A stretch of DNA of 64,000 nt from Carnobacterium mobile DSM 4848 (lineage in GTDB: Bacteria; Bacillota; Bacilli; Lactobacillales; Carnobacteriaceae). Shown here piece by piece: positions 37,413 through 46,830 of the stretch. The notes under the pieces were generated by a model. It saw only the letters and a program-made list of their open reading frames with translations. It made no database searches and had not been told where the DNA came from. The position numbers and the translations under genes are program-made. Location of the stretch: positions 434,001 to 498,000 of the forward strand of contig NZ_JQMR01000001.1 of the NCBI RefSeq assembly GCF_000744825.1, written 5' to 3'. Each line of letters starts with the position of its first letter. Position 1 is the first letter of the stretch.

Positions 37413-38272
37413 TCGTTTGATCCCTCGCTTTCTGGAGATTCAATTAGAGCAGGATCGATCAGAGTATACCCTTGATCTTTTAATCCTTCTGCAATATCAA
37501 CCGCTGCTTCATTTGTCCAAGCACGGTCGTGCATTAATAAGTTAGCTCCATCACCTAGATACTCGGTATGCAACATAATATCAGTCAAGGCTGCAGCATC
37601 TTGGTATTCAGGTTCCCAGTCGTAACCATAAGTCCAATTCATAAATACCATATCTTCTTCTGCTATTACTTCAGCTGAAGTATCTGTATTTATTCCGAAT
37701 GGCGCACGGAAGAAGCGAGGTTTAACACCGATCGTTTCATAAATCAGTTCATTTGTTTTCAAAATTTCTTCACGTTGTTCTTCCGGGCTGATAGAACTTA
37801 GATCTGCATGAGTTTGTGTATGGTTTCCAATTTCGAATCCCATATCGTAAATCTCTTTTAATTTTTCTTTTCCTTCATCCGATTCAATATACATTCCATT
37901 GATGAAAAAGACTGCAGGAGCGTTGATTTCCTTCATTTTAGTAGCGATTTCAACCGCGTGCTCATCTGGAGCATCATCAAACGTCAACAAGGCAACTTTT
38001 GTATCATCTCCGTCATTTAACGGTTCAATAACGAATGTATCTGGATTCACTCGGTATGTATATTCTTGAGGTTGTGTTTCATCTTTTTTCGCTTCTGATG
38101 AATCAGCTTGCGATTCACTGCTTTCAGTGCTAGCAGACTCTGAAACGGCTTCAGAAGATTGAGTTAAAGCTGATTCTGAAGACTTTTCATCAGATTGTGC
38201 CGGGTCATTCGTTTGGCAAGCACTTAACAATAAAGCACTCATTAAAGTAAAACTTAAAACTGTTTTTTTCAT
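37409..38272 (-). CDS. polysaccharide deacetylase lipoprotein (NodB domain)
   Basis: A 287-residue lipoprotein. The lipobox LLSAC places the anchor cysteine at about residue 19. A Ser/Glu-rich linker (about 25-70) precedes a NodB catalytic domain of carbohydrate esterase family 4: LLTFDDAPDEH (catalytic Asp pair), EIGNHTQTHADL (metal His pair) and FRAPFG. Such enzymes remove N-acetyl groups from wall glycans, often giving lysozyme resistance. The usual TFDDGP has become TFDDAP. Start ATG after AAGGAGTG on the minus strand. It sits between a YkyA-like lipoprotein gene and the GH-like gene. Confidence 0.88.
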   Translation of the reverse strand: MKKTVLSFTLMSALLLSACQTNDPAQSDEKSSESALTQSSEAVSESASTESSESQADSSEAKKDETQPQEYTYRVNPDTFVIEPLNDGDDTKVALLTFDDAPDEHAVEIATKMKEINAPAVFFINGMYIESDEGKEKLKEIYDMGFEIGNHTQTHADLSSISPEEQREEILKTNELIYETIGVKPRFFRAPFGINTDTSAEVIAEEDMVFMNWTYGYDWEPEYQDAAALTDIMLHTEYLGDGANLLMHDRAWTNEAAVDIAEGLKDQGYTLIDPALIESPESEGSNE

Positions 38273-38290
38273 TATTTTACACTCCTTAAC

Positions 38291-38932
38291 TTATTTACTT
38301 GATTCTGATAATGAGTTTAATTTTTCTTCTGCTTCGGTACGTTGTTTTTTCAGCGTTTTAAATTGCTCATTCAGTTGGTTCAAAAGCTCTTTTGTTTTAG
38401 TATCTTCTTCATTCAATTTAGTAATGCCGTCTGTCAAAGTTTTATAAGTAGCTTCTTCATCAGCTAATGATTGGTAATATGTTTCTTCTTCCTTCAAGTT
38501 TTTTTCATATTGCTTCGAATAGTCATCAAGAGAAGCAGTAAGTTTTTTTATTTCTTCAGATAAGCCCTCAATTTCTTCTTTAGGTACTTTATCGCCATCG
38601 TTTTCAGCTAAACTTTTTTGTGTTTCTTTCATTTCACCAGTGGCTTTTTTTATCGCCGATATTGCTGTTTTCCGGTTCTTAACGTTTTCAAAAACAGGAG
38701 CAGTTCCATCAGAGAATTGAGTCAAACTATCGCTTTCATCCAATGTCTTTTCAAAAGTTTCCTGTAAAGCTTTTTCTTGCTTAGTCACTTTGTTTAATTC
38801 TGACAACAAGGTGTTTTCTTCAGGTTCGATTGCTTCAGTACTTTTCAAAGCATCTGCAATGCCGTCATTTGCACAGCCAGTTAAAAAGAAAGCGGCAGCT
38901 AATGCATAAACTGTTTTGGTTCTTTTTTTCAT
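38291..38932 (-). CDS. YkyA-like coiled-coil lipoprotein
   Basis: A 213-residue lipoprotein. The lipobox is FLTGC (Cys20). The rest is almost entirely charged coiled coil with repeated Glu, Lys and Leu (about 45-205), typical of the YkyA putative cell-wall-binding lipoproteins. The start is ATG 38932 with AAGGAGACTTACATA upstream; 13 further codons upstream have no ribosome site. It is the first gene of a three-gene minus-strand group with the deacetylase and the GH-like protein, all outside the cytoplasm. Function unknown; wall attachment or spacing of the cell surface is plausible. Confidence 0.75.
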   Translation of the reverse strand: MKKRTKTVYALAAAFFLTGCANDGIADALKSTEAIEPEENTLLSELNKVTKQEKALQETFEKTLDESDSLTQFSDGTAPVFENVKNRKTAISAIKKATGEMKETQKSLAENDGDKVPKEEIEGLSEEIKKLTASLDDYSKQYEKNLKEEETYYQSLADEEATYKTLTDGITKLNEEDTKTKELLNQLNEQFKTLKKQRTEAEEKLNSLSESSK

Positions 38933-39120
38933 TATGTAAGTCTCCTTTTTTTCTAAGTATCGTTCAGTCAATTCTATTTTTATCGTTCCTGATAAATAAT
39001 TTTATTCCTTCCATTACATTATATTTACTAGCAACTTTTATTAGTATAACAAAGCTGACACAATTACCCAAATGATAACAGTTGTTTTCGGACTATTATT
39101 TTTTCTCAAGAGGGAATAAT

Positions 39121-39160
39121 AAAAAAAAAAATAATCCTCATCCAGTAACTGGAGGGATTT
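39121..39160 (-). terminator. intrinsic terminator for the 79-residue minus-strand gene
   Basis: On the minus strand AATCCCTCCAGT / ACTGGATGAGGATT forms a hairpin followed by an uninterrupted T run (the A run at 39121-39131 on the plus strand). Confidence 0.8.
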
Positions 39161-39210
39161 TAAAAAGACAAATTAGACTGCAACTCTCATGGACGAATTG
39201 CTCAGTCTAA

Positions 39211-39450
39211 CTAGGCAACAGAATACAAACTTTGTTTAGCATCTTCTTTGTGAGTATAGACGACAAAATCTTCTTGATCATAACCTATTTCCATTCCTTT
39301 TTGGTAGGGTACGGAATCGGGATGAACAATAATATACCGCATTAAAACTCGGTGTGTGCTATCTTCCAAATCTAGTGCCAAATGATAATCCTCATTTTTA
39401 AACAAGAGGCCTTTAATTTGCCAAACTTTTTCAATAGTTGCTTGTTCCAT
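39211..39450 (-). CDS. small hypothetical protein
   Basis: A 79-residue soluble protein that I do not recognise. It starts MEQATIEKVWQIKGLLF and contains DYHLALDLEDSTHRVLMRYI and GMEIGYDQEDFVVYTHKEDA, suggesting a small beta-rich fold. Start ATG follows AAAGGAGATG on the minus strand, a strong ribosome site, and a terminator follows, so it is very likely a real single-gene transcript divergent from lspA. Confidence 0.65.
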   Translation of the reverse strand: MEQATIEKVWQIKGLLFKNEDYHLALDLEDSTHRVLMRYIIVHPDSVPYQKGMEIGYDQEDFVVYTHKEDAKQSLYSVA

Positions 39451-39639
39451 TTAAACATCTCCTTTCTTTATCCTTTAACTATTTTACTCTTTTTCTAATC
39501 AAAAGCCAATAAAAACGTCTTACAATATGCACTTTTTTTTCCTGCTGGTTTAAAATAAAAAGCTATCTCTTATTTCATATATCAGGTAAAATGGAAATAG
39601 ACTAGTTTCAATAGATTATGGGTAAAGAGAGGGTTACAA

Positions 39640-40107
39640 ATGTTTTTATATTATATTTTCGCAGCTGTTATTATTGGAATTGATCAATGGACAAAATATT
39701 TAACGGTTACGCATATTCCTTTACATGATGTAGTAGAAGTGGTCCCGGGTGTCTTATCGTGGATGTACCTACAGAATTCTGGCGCTGCATGGAGTATCTT
39801 AGAAGGCCAAATGTGGTTTTTTTATCTGATTACGCTTGTGGTAGTCGGCGTCATCATCTATTACTTACAAAAATATGGCAAAAACAGCCGTTTGTTGTCT
39901 ATTGCCCTGGCTTTTATTTTGGCAGGAGCAGTCGGTAATTTTATTGATCGTCTCCGAATCGAATATGTGGTAGATATGATTCGATTAGAATTTATTGATT
40001 TTCCTATTTTTAATGTAGCCGATATGTCATTATTTATTGGCGTCGCATTAATGCTGTTGTATGTCGTGCTCGATGAAACAGATAAAAAAAGAAAGAGTCA
40101 GCAATAA
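39640..40107 (+). CDS. lspA: lipoprotein signal peptidase (signal peptidase II)
   Basis: A 155-residue membrane aspartyl protease that removes signal peptides from prolipoproteins, so it would process the two lipoproteins encoded just upstream. Four membrane helices. Conserved boxes: DQWTKY (15-20), NSGAAWSIL (46-54), GNFIDRL with catalytic Asp103, and FNVADM with catalytic Asp128. Start ATG after AGAGAGGG. rluD-like and pyrR genes follow, the usual lspA-rluD-pyrR order. Confidence 0.96.
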   Translation: MFLYYIFAAVIIGIDQWTKYLTVTHIPLHDVVEVVPGVLSWMYLQNSGAAWSILEGQMWFFYLITLVVVGVIIYYLQKYGKNSRLLSIALAFILAGAVGNFIDRLRIEYVVDMIRLEFIDFPIFNVADMSLFIGVALMLLYVVLDETDKKRKSQQ

Positions 40108-40141
40108 AAGGCAGGGCCTATTATAAAAAAGGAGTTTTTAC

Positions 40142-41050
40142 ATGTCACAAACCTATCAATTTAAAATAAATCAAGAAAAAGGACGTTTAGATAAAGTTAT
40201 TGTAGAATTACTGCCGGCGATCACTCGTTCGCATATCCAACAATGGATTAAAGAAGGGGCTGTAACAGTCAACGATAAGCAAGTCAAAGCCAACTATCAC
40301 GTGCAAGCGGGAGATATGATTTACATTGAGGAGCCTGAGCTAGTTCCTTTGGATGTACAGGCAGAAAACATTCCCATTGAAGTTGTTTATGAAGATGACG
40401 ATTTGTTAGTCGTCAATAAACCGCAAGGAATGGTGGTTCATCCATCTGCTGGGCACCAAACAGGTACGCTGGTCAATGCGTTGATGTACCATACTAAAAA
40501 TTTATCTGGTATCAACGGAACCATTCGTCCTGGTATTGTTCACCGTATCGATAAAGATACCAGCGGATTATTAATGGTCGCAAAAAATGAACGTGCCCAT
40601 GAGAAGTTAGCTGCCCAGTTAAAAGACCATACTTCTTTACGTGAATACTATGCTTTAGTTCATGGAGTCATTCCTCATGATAAAGGAACGATCGATGCTC
40701 CATTGGGCCGGTCAAAAAATGATCGAAAAAAACAAGATATTATCGACGACGGTCGTTCAGCTATTACTCATTTCCAAGTGCTAGAACGCTTTAACGATTT
40801 CACACTGGTTTCTTTACAATTGGAAACTGGAAGAACCCATCAAATTAGAGTGCACATGAAATATATTGGTTACCCGCTTGCAGGTGATCCAACCTATGGA
40901 CCGCGCAAAACTCTACCAGGAAATGGTCAGTTTTTGCATGCACGCGTTCTTGGCTTCAACCATCCTACAACAGGCGAATTTTTAACTTTTGAAGCTCCGC
41001 TACCGGAAATTTTTGAAAATACTTTAACTGAATTAAGAGAAAACCGTTGA
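40142..41050 (+). CDS. rluD: RluA-family 23S rRNA pseudouridine synthase
   Basis: A 302-residue enzyme with an N-terminal S4 RNA-binding domain (about 13-70) and a catalytic domain with the RluA signature HRIDKDTSGLLMVAKN (catalytic Asp). GRTHQIRVHMKYIGYPLAGDP is the second conserved block. It probably modifies helix 69 of 23S rRNA, by analogy with RluD; paralogues in the family have other targets. Start ATG after AAAGGAG. It is co-transcribed with lspA. The pyr promoter lies across its stop codon. Confidence 0.9.
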   Translation: MSQTYQFKINQEKGRLDKVIVELLPAITRSHIQQWIKEGAVTVNDKQVKANYHVQAGDMIYIEEPELVPLDVQAENIPIEVVYEDDDLLVVNKPQGMVVHPSAGHQTGTLVNALMYHTKNLSGINGTIRPGIVHRIDKDTSGLLMVAKNERAHEKLAAQLKDHTSLREYYALVHGVIPHDKGTIDAPLGRSKNDRKKQDIIDDGRSAITHFQVLERFNDFTLVSLQLETGRTHQIRVHMKYIGYPLAGDPTYGPRKTLPGNGQFLHARVLGFNHPTTGEFLTFEAPLPEIFENTLTELRENR

Positions 41051-41075
41051 CTTTTATTTAACTGAACGGTAAAGT
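41047..41075 (+). promoter_or_regulatory. candidate pyr promoter
   Basis: TTGACT, a 17-base gap and TAAAGT overlap the stop codon of the rluD-type gene. The -10 is weak. Confidence 0.45.
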
Positions 41076-41112
41076 CGTTACTAACAAAGAGAAAAAGATA
41101 TCCTTTAATCCC

Positions 41113-41224
41113 AGTCCTGTGAGGCTACAAAGGAGCATACACGTATGAGTGGACCATTGTCAGATTATCGCCTGCAGTGGAACTCATGATGCCCTTTTGC
41201 CAAATAGGTAAAAGGGTGTTTTAA
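41113..41224 (+). promoter_or_regulatory. PyrR-binding attenuator upstream of pyrR
   Basis: AGTCCTGTGAGGCT (41113-41126) matches the PyrR RNA-binding loop (ARUCCNGNGAGGYU). A terminator follows: CCCTTTTGCC (41192-41201) pairs with GGTAAAAGGG (41207-41216), then TGTTTT. With UMP bound, PyrR would hold the anti-antiterminator and stop transcription before pyrR. Confidence 0.9.
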
Positions 41225-41255
41225 TGAAGTACAGTACTTATTCATTAGTCATTAG

Positions 41256-41822
<567 letters not shown>

Positions 41823-41842
41823 TCATTGTGAAGCTTTAATTG

Positions 41843-41962
41843 AGTCCAGAGAGACACAAAAGGTCACTACTACTATTCAGCCGTGTTAAGGTTGCCTTCG
41901 CGCGGAGTCTGAATAATGATAGAACCCAACTGTCTCAATAGACGGTGGGTTCTTTTTTTTAC
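41843..41962 (+). promoter_or_regulatory. PyrR attenuator between pyrR and pyrB
   Basis: A PyrR-like loop AGTCCAGAGAGACA (41843-41856) departs from consensus at two late positions (GAGAC A in place of GAGGY U). A strong terminator follows: GAACCCAACTGTCT (41922-41935) pairs with AGACGGTGGGTTC (41940-41952), then eight T residues. In Enterococcus such a site usually precedes pyrP; here pyrB follows directly. Confidence 0.85.
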
Positions 41963-42091
41963 CAAAAAAGGTCCTGCCATTACACCTCATCCAAGAGCTG
42001 GAGGAAAATATATTAGGTAATTGAGAAATCAGGATGCCGGGTTTTAAGTTTGGCATTTGCCATGGGTTCATACATAAAAGGAGGAGTAAAA

Positions 42092-43008
42092 ATGAAAGAA
42101 GCTATAGAGCGTACACGTTTAGATCATTTTGTTTCGGTTGAGACATTGGAAAACGAAGAGGTGACAGCATTGATTAAGCGAGCAGGCGAACTTAAGTGGG
42201 GTGCAGCTCCTCAATATGCTAGAACCAAATATGCAGTTAATCTTTTTTTGAAAGCAGTACAAGAACCCATAAAAGTTTTGAAATGGCAGAAAACAAGCTA
42301 GGGTTGAACGTAATTGATTTTGAACCTTCGACGAGTAGCCTGACAAAAGGAGAGAGTTTATACGATACAGTGTTAACAATGGCTGCTATTGGGGTCGATG
42401 TTGCCGTCATACGACATGGGTCTGAATCTTTTTATACCGAGCTGATCAATAGTCCGACTATTTCTTGCTCTATTATCAATGGCGGTGATGGAGCCGGACA
42501 GCATCCAAGTCAGTGTTTACTAGACTTGATGACCATCTATGAAGAGTTTGGTACTTTCGAAGGACTGAAAGTAGCCATTGTAGGCGATTTAACTCATTCA
42601 CGTGTTGCAAGATCCAACATGCAGATGCTGCAACGTCTAGGCGCTGAGATTTACTTTTCAGGTCCTCCAGAATGGTATAACCCATCCTTTGACCAATATG
42701 GACAATATCGGCCACTAGACGAGTTAGTTAAAATGGTTGATGTGATGATGCTACTGAGAGTGCAACATGAACGCCACGAAACGTATGGGAATTTCTCTAC
42801 AGCTTCGTATTTAGAAAAATACGGATTAACTGCTGATAGAGAACGTAACATGCTAGGTCATGCGATTATCATGCATCCTGCACCGGTTAACCACGATGTG
42901 GAATTGCAAGGTACATTAATGGAATGCCCGCGTTCTCGCATTGTGACTCAAATGCAAAATGGCGTCTATGCTAGGATGGCTATTTTAGAAGCTGTTTTAG
43001 CACATTAA
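42092..43008 (+). pseudogene. pyrB: aspartate carbamoyltransferase, frameshifted
   Basis: The enzyme for the first committed pyrimidine step. The reading frame starts at ATG 42092 after AGGAGGAG and runs KEAIERTRLDHFVSVETL as expected. At the T run 42243-42249 (seven T) the frame is lost. With eight T it would read [22 protein letters not shown], which restores the catalytic STRTHKSF loop and joins the intact remainder (about 240 residues, with the HPSQCLLD and MHPAPVN blocks). As written, translation ends at TAG 42299-42301. The restored protein would be about 305 residues, full length. This may be a real loss, transcriptional slippage on the T run, or a sequencing error. Confidence 0.9.
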
Positions 43009-43076
43009 GAAGCTGCCGGTACAAAAAGCAGTTTACAAAAAGACTAACCAAACAATAGAAGGAATGAGGGATAACA

Positions 43077-44363
43077 GTGTCATTATGGCTTAAAAATACA
43101 ACGATTATCAATCAGCAGGGGCAGCTGGAAGCAAGTGAAGTATTTCTAAATAAAGGCATCATTGAAGCTGTCGGATCTGACTTGTCTTTTCAAGGAAAAC
43201 GGGCAAATCAGATCATCGATGCTCAAGGAGCTTTACTTACGCCTGGGTTGATTGATGTACATGTTCATTTACGAGAACCGGGTTTTTCAGAAAAAGAAAC
43301 GATTAAAACGGGAACAATGGCGGCTGCTCGCGGCGGGTTTACGACTATTTGTGCAATGCCTAATGTGAAACCTGAACCAGATACCGTCGAAAAACTGAGG
43401 GCTGTACAAGAAAAAATAAGAACTGACGCTGTAGTAAAGGTTTTGCAGTATGCGCCGATTACCAAAGGGTTAAGCACTGAACCACTCACCGACCAAAAAG
43501 TATTGCTTTCAGCTGGAGCTTTTGCGTTTACAAATGACGGAGTGGGAGTACAAACTGCCGGGACAATGTACTTGGCTATGAAAGAAGCGGCTAAAAATAA
43601 AACCGTTATTGTTGCACATACAGAAGATGAGTCTTTATTATTTGGCGGAGTGATGCACGAAGGCACCCGCAATAAAGAACTGGATTTGCCCGGTATCTTA
43701 AGTGTTACTGAATCCAGTCAGATTGCGCGCGATGTATTGCTCAGCGAAGCTACAGGCGCTCATTATCATGTCTGCCATGTTTCTACTAAAGAAAGTGTTC
43801 GGATTATCCGTGATGCTAAACGAGCTGGAATTCCTGTAACAGCAGAAGTAACCCCTCATCATCTGCTATTGACAGAACAAGACATTCCCAAAGACTCAGC
43901 ACTTTATAAAATGAACCCGCCATTAAGGAGCCCGTCAGACCGTGAAGCTCTGATTGAAGGGTTGCTAGATGGTACGATTGATATGATTGCAACTGATCAT
44001 GCACCTCATACAATTGAGGAAAAAAATGGCAGTATGATGCAGGCACCCTTTGGGGTAACCGGCAGCGAAACAGCTTTCTCTTTATTGTATACGCACTTTG
44101 TTGAAAAAAATATCTTTACATTAGCTCAACTAGTAGAGTGGCTGACGATACGACCAGCAAAAGTTTTTGGTCTGAGTGCAGGTACTATGGAAATTGGACA
44201 AAAAGCTGATTTGGCTTTGTTTGATCTGCAAACTGAAAAAGAACTTCTTGCTGAAGAATACCAATCAAAAGCAATTAACACACCCTTTACCGGATGGAAA
44301 GTAAAAGGACAGACATTTATGACTATCGTTGATGGAAAAATCGTTTATACAGGAAATTGCTAA
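43077..44363 (+). CDS. pyrC: dihydroorotase
   Basis: A 428-residue zinc amidohydrolase that closes carbamoyl-aspartate to dihydroorotate. Metal motifs: DVHVHLREPGFSEKETI (about 61-77), VAHTEDESL, HVCHVSTKES and ATDHAPHT (about 302-309). Start at GTG 43077, six bases after GGAATGAGGG. The gene is intact, but the carA, carB and pyrK genes that follow pyrC in Enterococcus are absent. Confidence 0.95.
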   Translation: MSLWLKNTTIINQQGQLEASEVFLNKGIIEAVGSDLSFQGKRANQIIDAQGALLTPGLIDVHVHLREPGFSEKETIKTGTMAAARGGFTTICAMPNVKPEPDTVEKLRAVQEKIRTDAVVKVLQYAPITKGLSTEPLTDQKVLLSAGAFAFTNDGVGVQTAGTMYLAMKEAAKNKTVIVAHTEDESLLFGGVMHEGTRNKELDLPGILSVTESSQIARDVLLSEATGAHYHVCHVSTKESVRIIRDAKRAGIPVTAEVTPHHLLLTEQDIPKDSALYKMNPPLRSPSDREALIEGLLDGTIDMIATDHAPHTIEEKNGSMMQAPFGVTGSETAFSLLYTHFVEKNIFTLAQLVEWLTIRPAKVFGLSAGTMEIGQKADLALFDLQTEKELLAEEYQSKAINTPFTGWKVKGQTFMTIVDGKIVYTGNC

Positions 44364-44451
44364 AAAAGAAACGCTTATGATTATAAAAAAGCGGCACAAG
44401 GATAGATGAAAAGCAGTAAAAAAGAAAAGCAAACTTTAGGAGGCGGTTAGT

Positions 44452-45381
44452 ATCAATAAATTAAGCGTATCATTACCAGGACTGGATTTAAAAAATCCTA
44501 TCATGCCGGCAAGCGGAACTTTTGGTTTTGGCGATCTTTATACAGATCGCTACGATTATAGTATCTTAGGAGCTCTGATCATCAAATCAACAACACTTGA
44601 ATCGCGAATCGGCAATGCTGAACCATGTTACCATCATTTGGACAATGGAGTATTAAATGCCGTCGGTTTACGCAACCCTGGTGTTGATGTGATCGTTAAT
44701 GAAAAATTGCCAGCTCTAGAAAAATTTGACACGCCGATTATTGCAAGTGTAGCTGGAACAACGATTTCTGATTATGTAGAAGTAACAAAAAAACTTTGTC
44801 ACTCGCCAATTGTGAAAGCTCTTGAAATCAATCTGTCTTGTCCAAATGTAGCAGATGGAGGATTAACGTTCGGTTCAAATCCTGAAGCTGTTTATCAGAT
44901 GACCAAAGCGGTCAAATCAGTGGCTACTGTTCCAATTTATGTTAAATTAACACCTAACGTAACGGATATTACTGAGATCGCTAAAGCTGCTGAAGCTGGC
45001 GGAGCAGACGGGATCAGTGTGATCAATACACTTTTAGGCATGAGTATTGATTTAGAGACCAAACAACCTTTTTTAGCCAATAAAACGGGCGGCTTATCCG
45101 GTTCGGCTATAAAACCGATTGCCGTTCGAATGATTTACCAGGTTTCCCGGGCTGTATCGATTCCCGTCATCGGGATGGGTGGCATTTCGACAGTCGATGA
45201 AGTTCTTGAAATGCTGATGGCAGGTGCTAGCGCAGTAGCCATAGGAACAGCTAATTATAACAATCCTATGATTTGTAAAGAATTGATTGAAGCTTTACCA
45301 GGGCGAATGGATGAACTAGGAATTGCATCTATCGAATCCTTGATCAAAGAAGTAAAGGCAGGTCAGAATAGTGAATACTAA
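44452..45381 (+). CDS. pyrD: dihydroorotate dehydrogenase, class 1B catalytic subunit, with ATC at the start position
   Basis: An FMN enzyme that oxidises dihydroorotate to orotate. The class 1B pattern is clear: [19 protein letters not shown] (active-site Cys), [23 protein letters not shown]. The normal N-terminus [22 protein letters not shown] is present in the DNA, but the codon at the expected start, eight bases after AGGAGG, is ATC (44452-44454), and the same frame has TAG at 44437-44439. The first canonical start is ATG 44503, 17 codons in, with no good ribosome site and loss of the first strand. Class 1B needs the PyrK electron-transfer subunit; no pyrK is beside it. It overlaps pyrF by 11 bases. 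Confidence 0.85.
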   Translation: MNKLSVSLPGLDLKNPIMPASGTFGFGDLYTDRYDYSILGALIIKSTTLESRIGNAEPCYHHLDNGVLNAVGLRNPGVDVIVNEKLPALEKFDTPIIASVAGTTISDYVEVTKKLCHSPIVKALEINLSCPNVADGGLTFGSNPEAVYQMTKAVKSVATVPIYVKLTPNVTDITEIAKAAEAGGADGISVINTLLGMSIDLETKQPFLANKTGGLSGSAIKPIAVRMIYQVSRAVSIPVIGMGGISTVDEVLEMLMAGASAVAIGTANYNNPMICKELIEALPGRMDELGIASIESLIKEVKAGQNSEY

Positions 45382-46087
45382 ACCCATTATTGCGTTAGAT
45401 TTTTCAACAAGTGAAGAGATAAAACAGTTTTTAAGTCATTTTAAAGATGAATCGTTATTTGTCAAAGTAGGGATGGAGCTTTATTATCAAAATGGTCCTG
45501 AAATCGTTAAGTATATGAAAGAACTAGGGCATGAGATTTTTTTAGATTTGAAATTACACGATATACCGAACACGGTCAAGCGATCCATGAAAGGTCTGGC
45601 AGCTTTGGATATCGATATGATCAATGTACATGCAGCTGGAGGCAGTGAAATGATGGAAGCTGCAATGGATGGTATTCTTGCGGGCACTCCAGCCGGGAGT
45701 ACGCGGCCGGATTTAATTGCCGTTACTCAGCTGACTTCGACTACGCCCGAAGCTATGCGGAGAGAACAATTGATCGAAGTTCCTTTATTGCAAAGTGTTA
45801 TCCATTACGCTCAATTAACTCAAACAGCCGGATTAGATGGGGTCGTTTGCTCTGCTTTAGAAGCACGGCTGATCAAAAAGAATACCGCTTCGGACTTTTT
45901 ATGTGTAACTCCCGGGATCCGACCTAGCGGCGAAGAAAAAGGCGATCAGAAACGGGTCGCTACACCTACATCAGCTTATGAAGAAGGGGCCAGCCATATC
46001 GTGGTCGGTCGTCCCATTACATTGGCCCAAGACCCCGTAGCAGCTTATCATTTAATCAAAAATCAATGGAACGGAGATAAATATTAA
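45371..46087 (+). CDS. pyrF: orotidine-5'-phosphate decarboxylase
   Basis: A 238-residue TIM-barrel enzyme that makes UMP from OMP. The catalytic Lys-Asp-x-Lys-x-x-Asp region [14 protein letters not shown]-like [18 protein letters not shown] is at about 56-73, and the phosphate loop ends in VVGRPIT near residue 215. Start at GTG 45371, overlapping the end of pyrD, with AGGTCAG as ribosome site. It is intact. Confidence 0.95.
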   Translation: MNTKPIIALDFSTSEEIKQFLSHFKDESLFVKVGMELYYQNGPEIVKYMKELGHEIFLDLKLHDIPNTVKRSMKGLAALDIDMINVHAAGGSEMMEAAMDGILAGTPAGSTRPDLIAVTQLTSTTPEAMRREQLIEVPLLQSVIHYAQLTQTAGLDGVVCSALEARLIKKNTASDFLCVTPGIRPSGEEKGDQKRVATPTSAYEEGASHIVVGRPITLAQDPVAAYHLIKNQWNGDKY

Positions 46088-46088
46088 A

Positions 46089-46718
46089 ATGACAGTCGAA
46101 AAAACAATAGCAAAGCACTTATTAGATATTAAAGCCGTAAGTTTAAACCCAACTAGTCCCTTTACTTGGGCAAGCGGAATGAAAAGCCCAATTTATTGCG
46201 ATAATCGTATTACGATGGGGTATCCGTCGGTTCGAAAAAAGATCGCACAGGATATGGCAGATTTGATTCGAGAAAATTATCCTGATGTAGAAGTGATCGC
46301 CGGTACGGCTACAGCGGGAATCCCACATGCGGCGTGGGTTGCGGAAGTATTAGATTTACCTATGGTCTATATCCGCAGCAAAGCAAAAGATCATGGCAAA
46401 GGCAACCAAATTGAAGGCCGGTTAATACCCGGACAGAAAATGGTCGTGATCGAAGATCTCATCTCAACAGGCGGAAGTGTCATTGAAGCTTGTGAAGCAG
46501 CAGCCAAAGAGGGGGCAGAGATCCTTGGGGTAGCTGCTATCTTCACTTATGAATTGCCAAAAGGGATAGAAAATTTTAAACAACACGACATCTCATTAAA
46601 AACATTAACGAACTACACGACTTTAATTGAAGTTGCATTAGAAACGAAAACCATCGAATCAGAAGAGGTCAGTCTATTAAAACAATGGAAAAAAGATCCG
46701 TTGAATTGGAAAAAATAA
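46089..46718 (+). CDS. pyrE: orotate phosphoribosyltransferase
   Basis: A 209-residue enzyme that joins orotate to PRPP to give OMP. The substrate region [16 protein letters not shown] and the PRPP loop [20 protein letters not shown] (about 118-137) are intact. It starts one base after pyrF with GGAGAT as ribosome site. It is the last gene of the pyr cluster and ends before a bidirectional terminator. Confidence 0.96.
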   Translation: MTVEKTIAKHLLDIKAVSLNPTSPFTWASGMKSPIYCDNRITMGYPSVRKKIAQDMADLIRENYPDVEVIAGTATAGIPHAAWVAEVLDLPMVYIRSKAKDHGKGNQIEGRLIPGQKMVVIEDLISTGGSVIEACEAAAKEGAEILGVAAIFTYELPKGIENFKQHDISLKTLTNYTTLIEVALETKTIESEEVSLLKQWKKDPLNWKK

Positions 46719-46768
46719 TGGCGTTCAGCAAACCTGTTTGCTGAACTACTGCGGTAATAGGAACAAAA

Positions 46769-46820
46769 TAAAAAAGCCTTCAAGAATAGTGTGTGAATAA
46801 TATCCTTGAAGGCCTTTTTG
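46769..46820. terminator. bidirectional terminator between pyrE and the MFS remnant
   Basis: AAAAAGCCTTCAAG pairs with CTTGAAGGCCTTTTT across a 22-base loop, with A and T tracts on both sides. Confidence 0.85.
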
Positions 46821-46830
46821 TCTTAATTTA

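Noticed and set aside
42283-43008. A separate short gene for the second part of pyrB
   Set aside because: Its sequence continues pyrB exactly after one added T, and its first codon lies inside the catalytic domain.
43265-43672. Long minus-strand frame inside pyrC
   Set aside because: It is the antisense shadow of pyrC without its own ribosome site or family resemblance.
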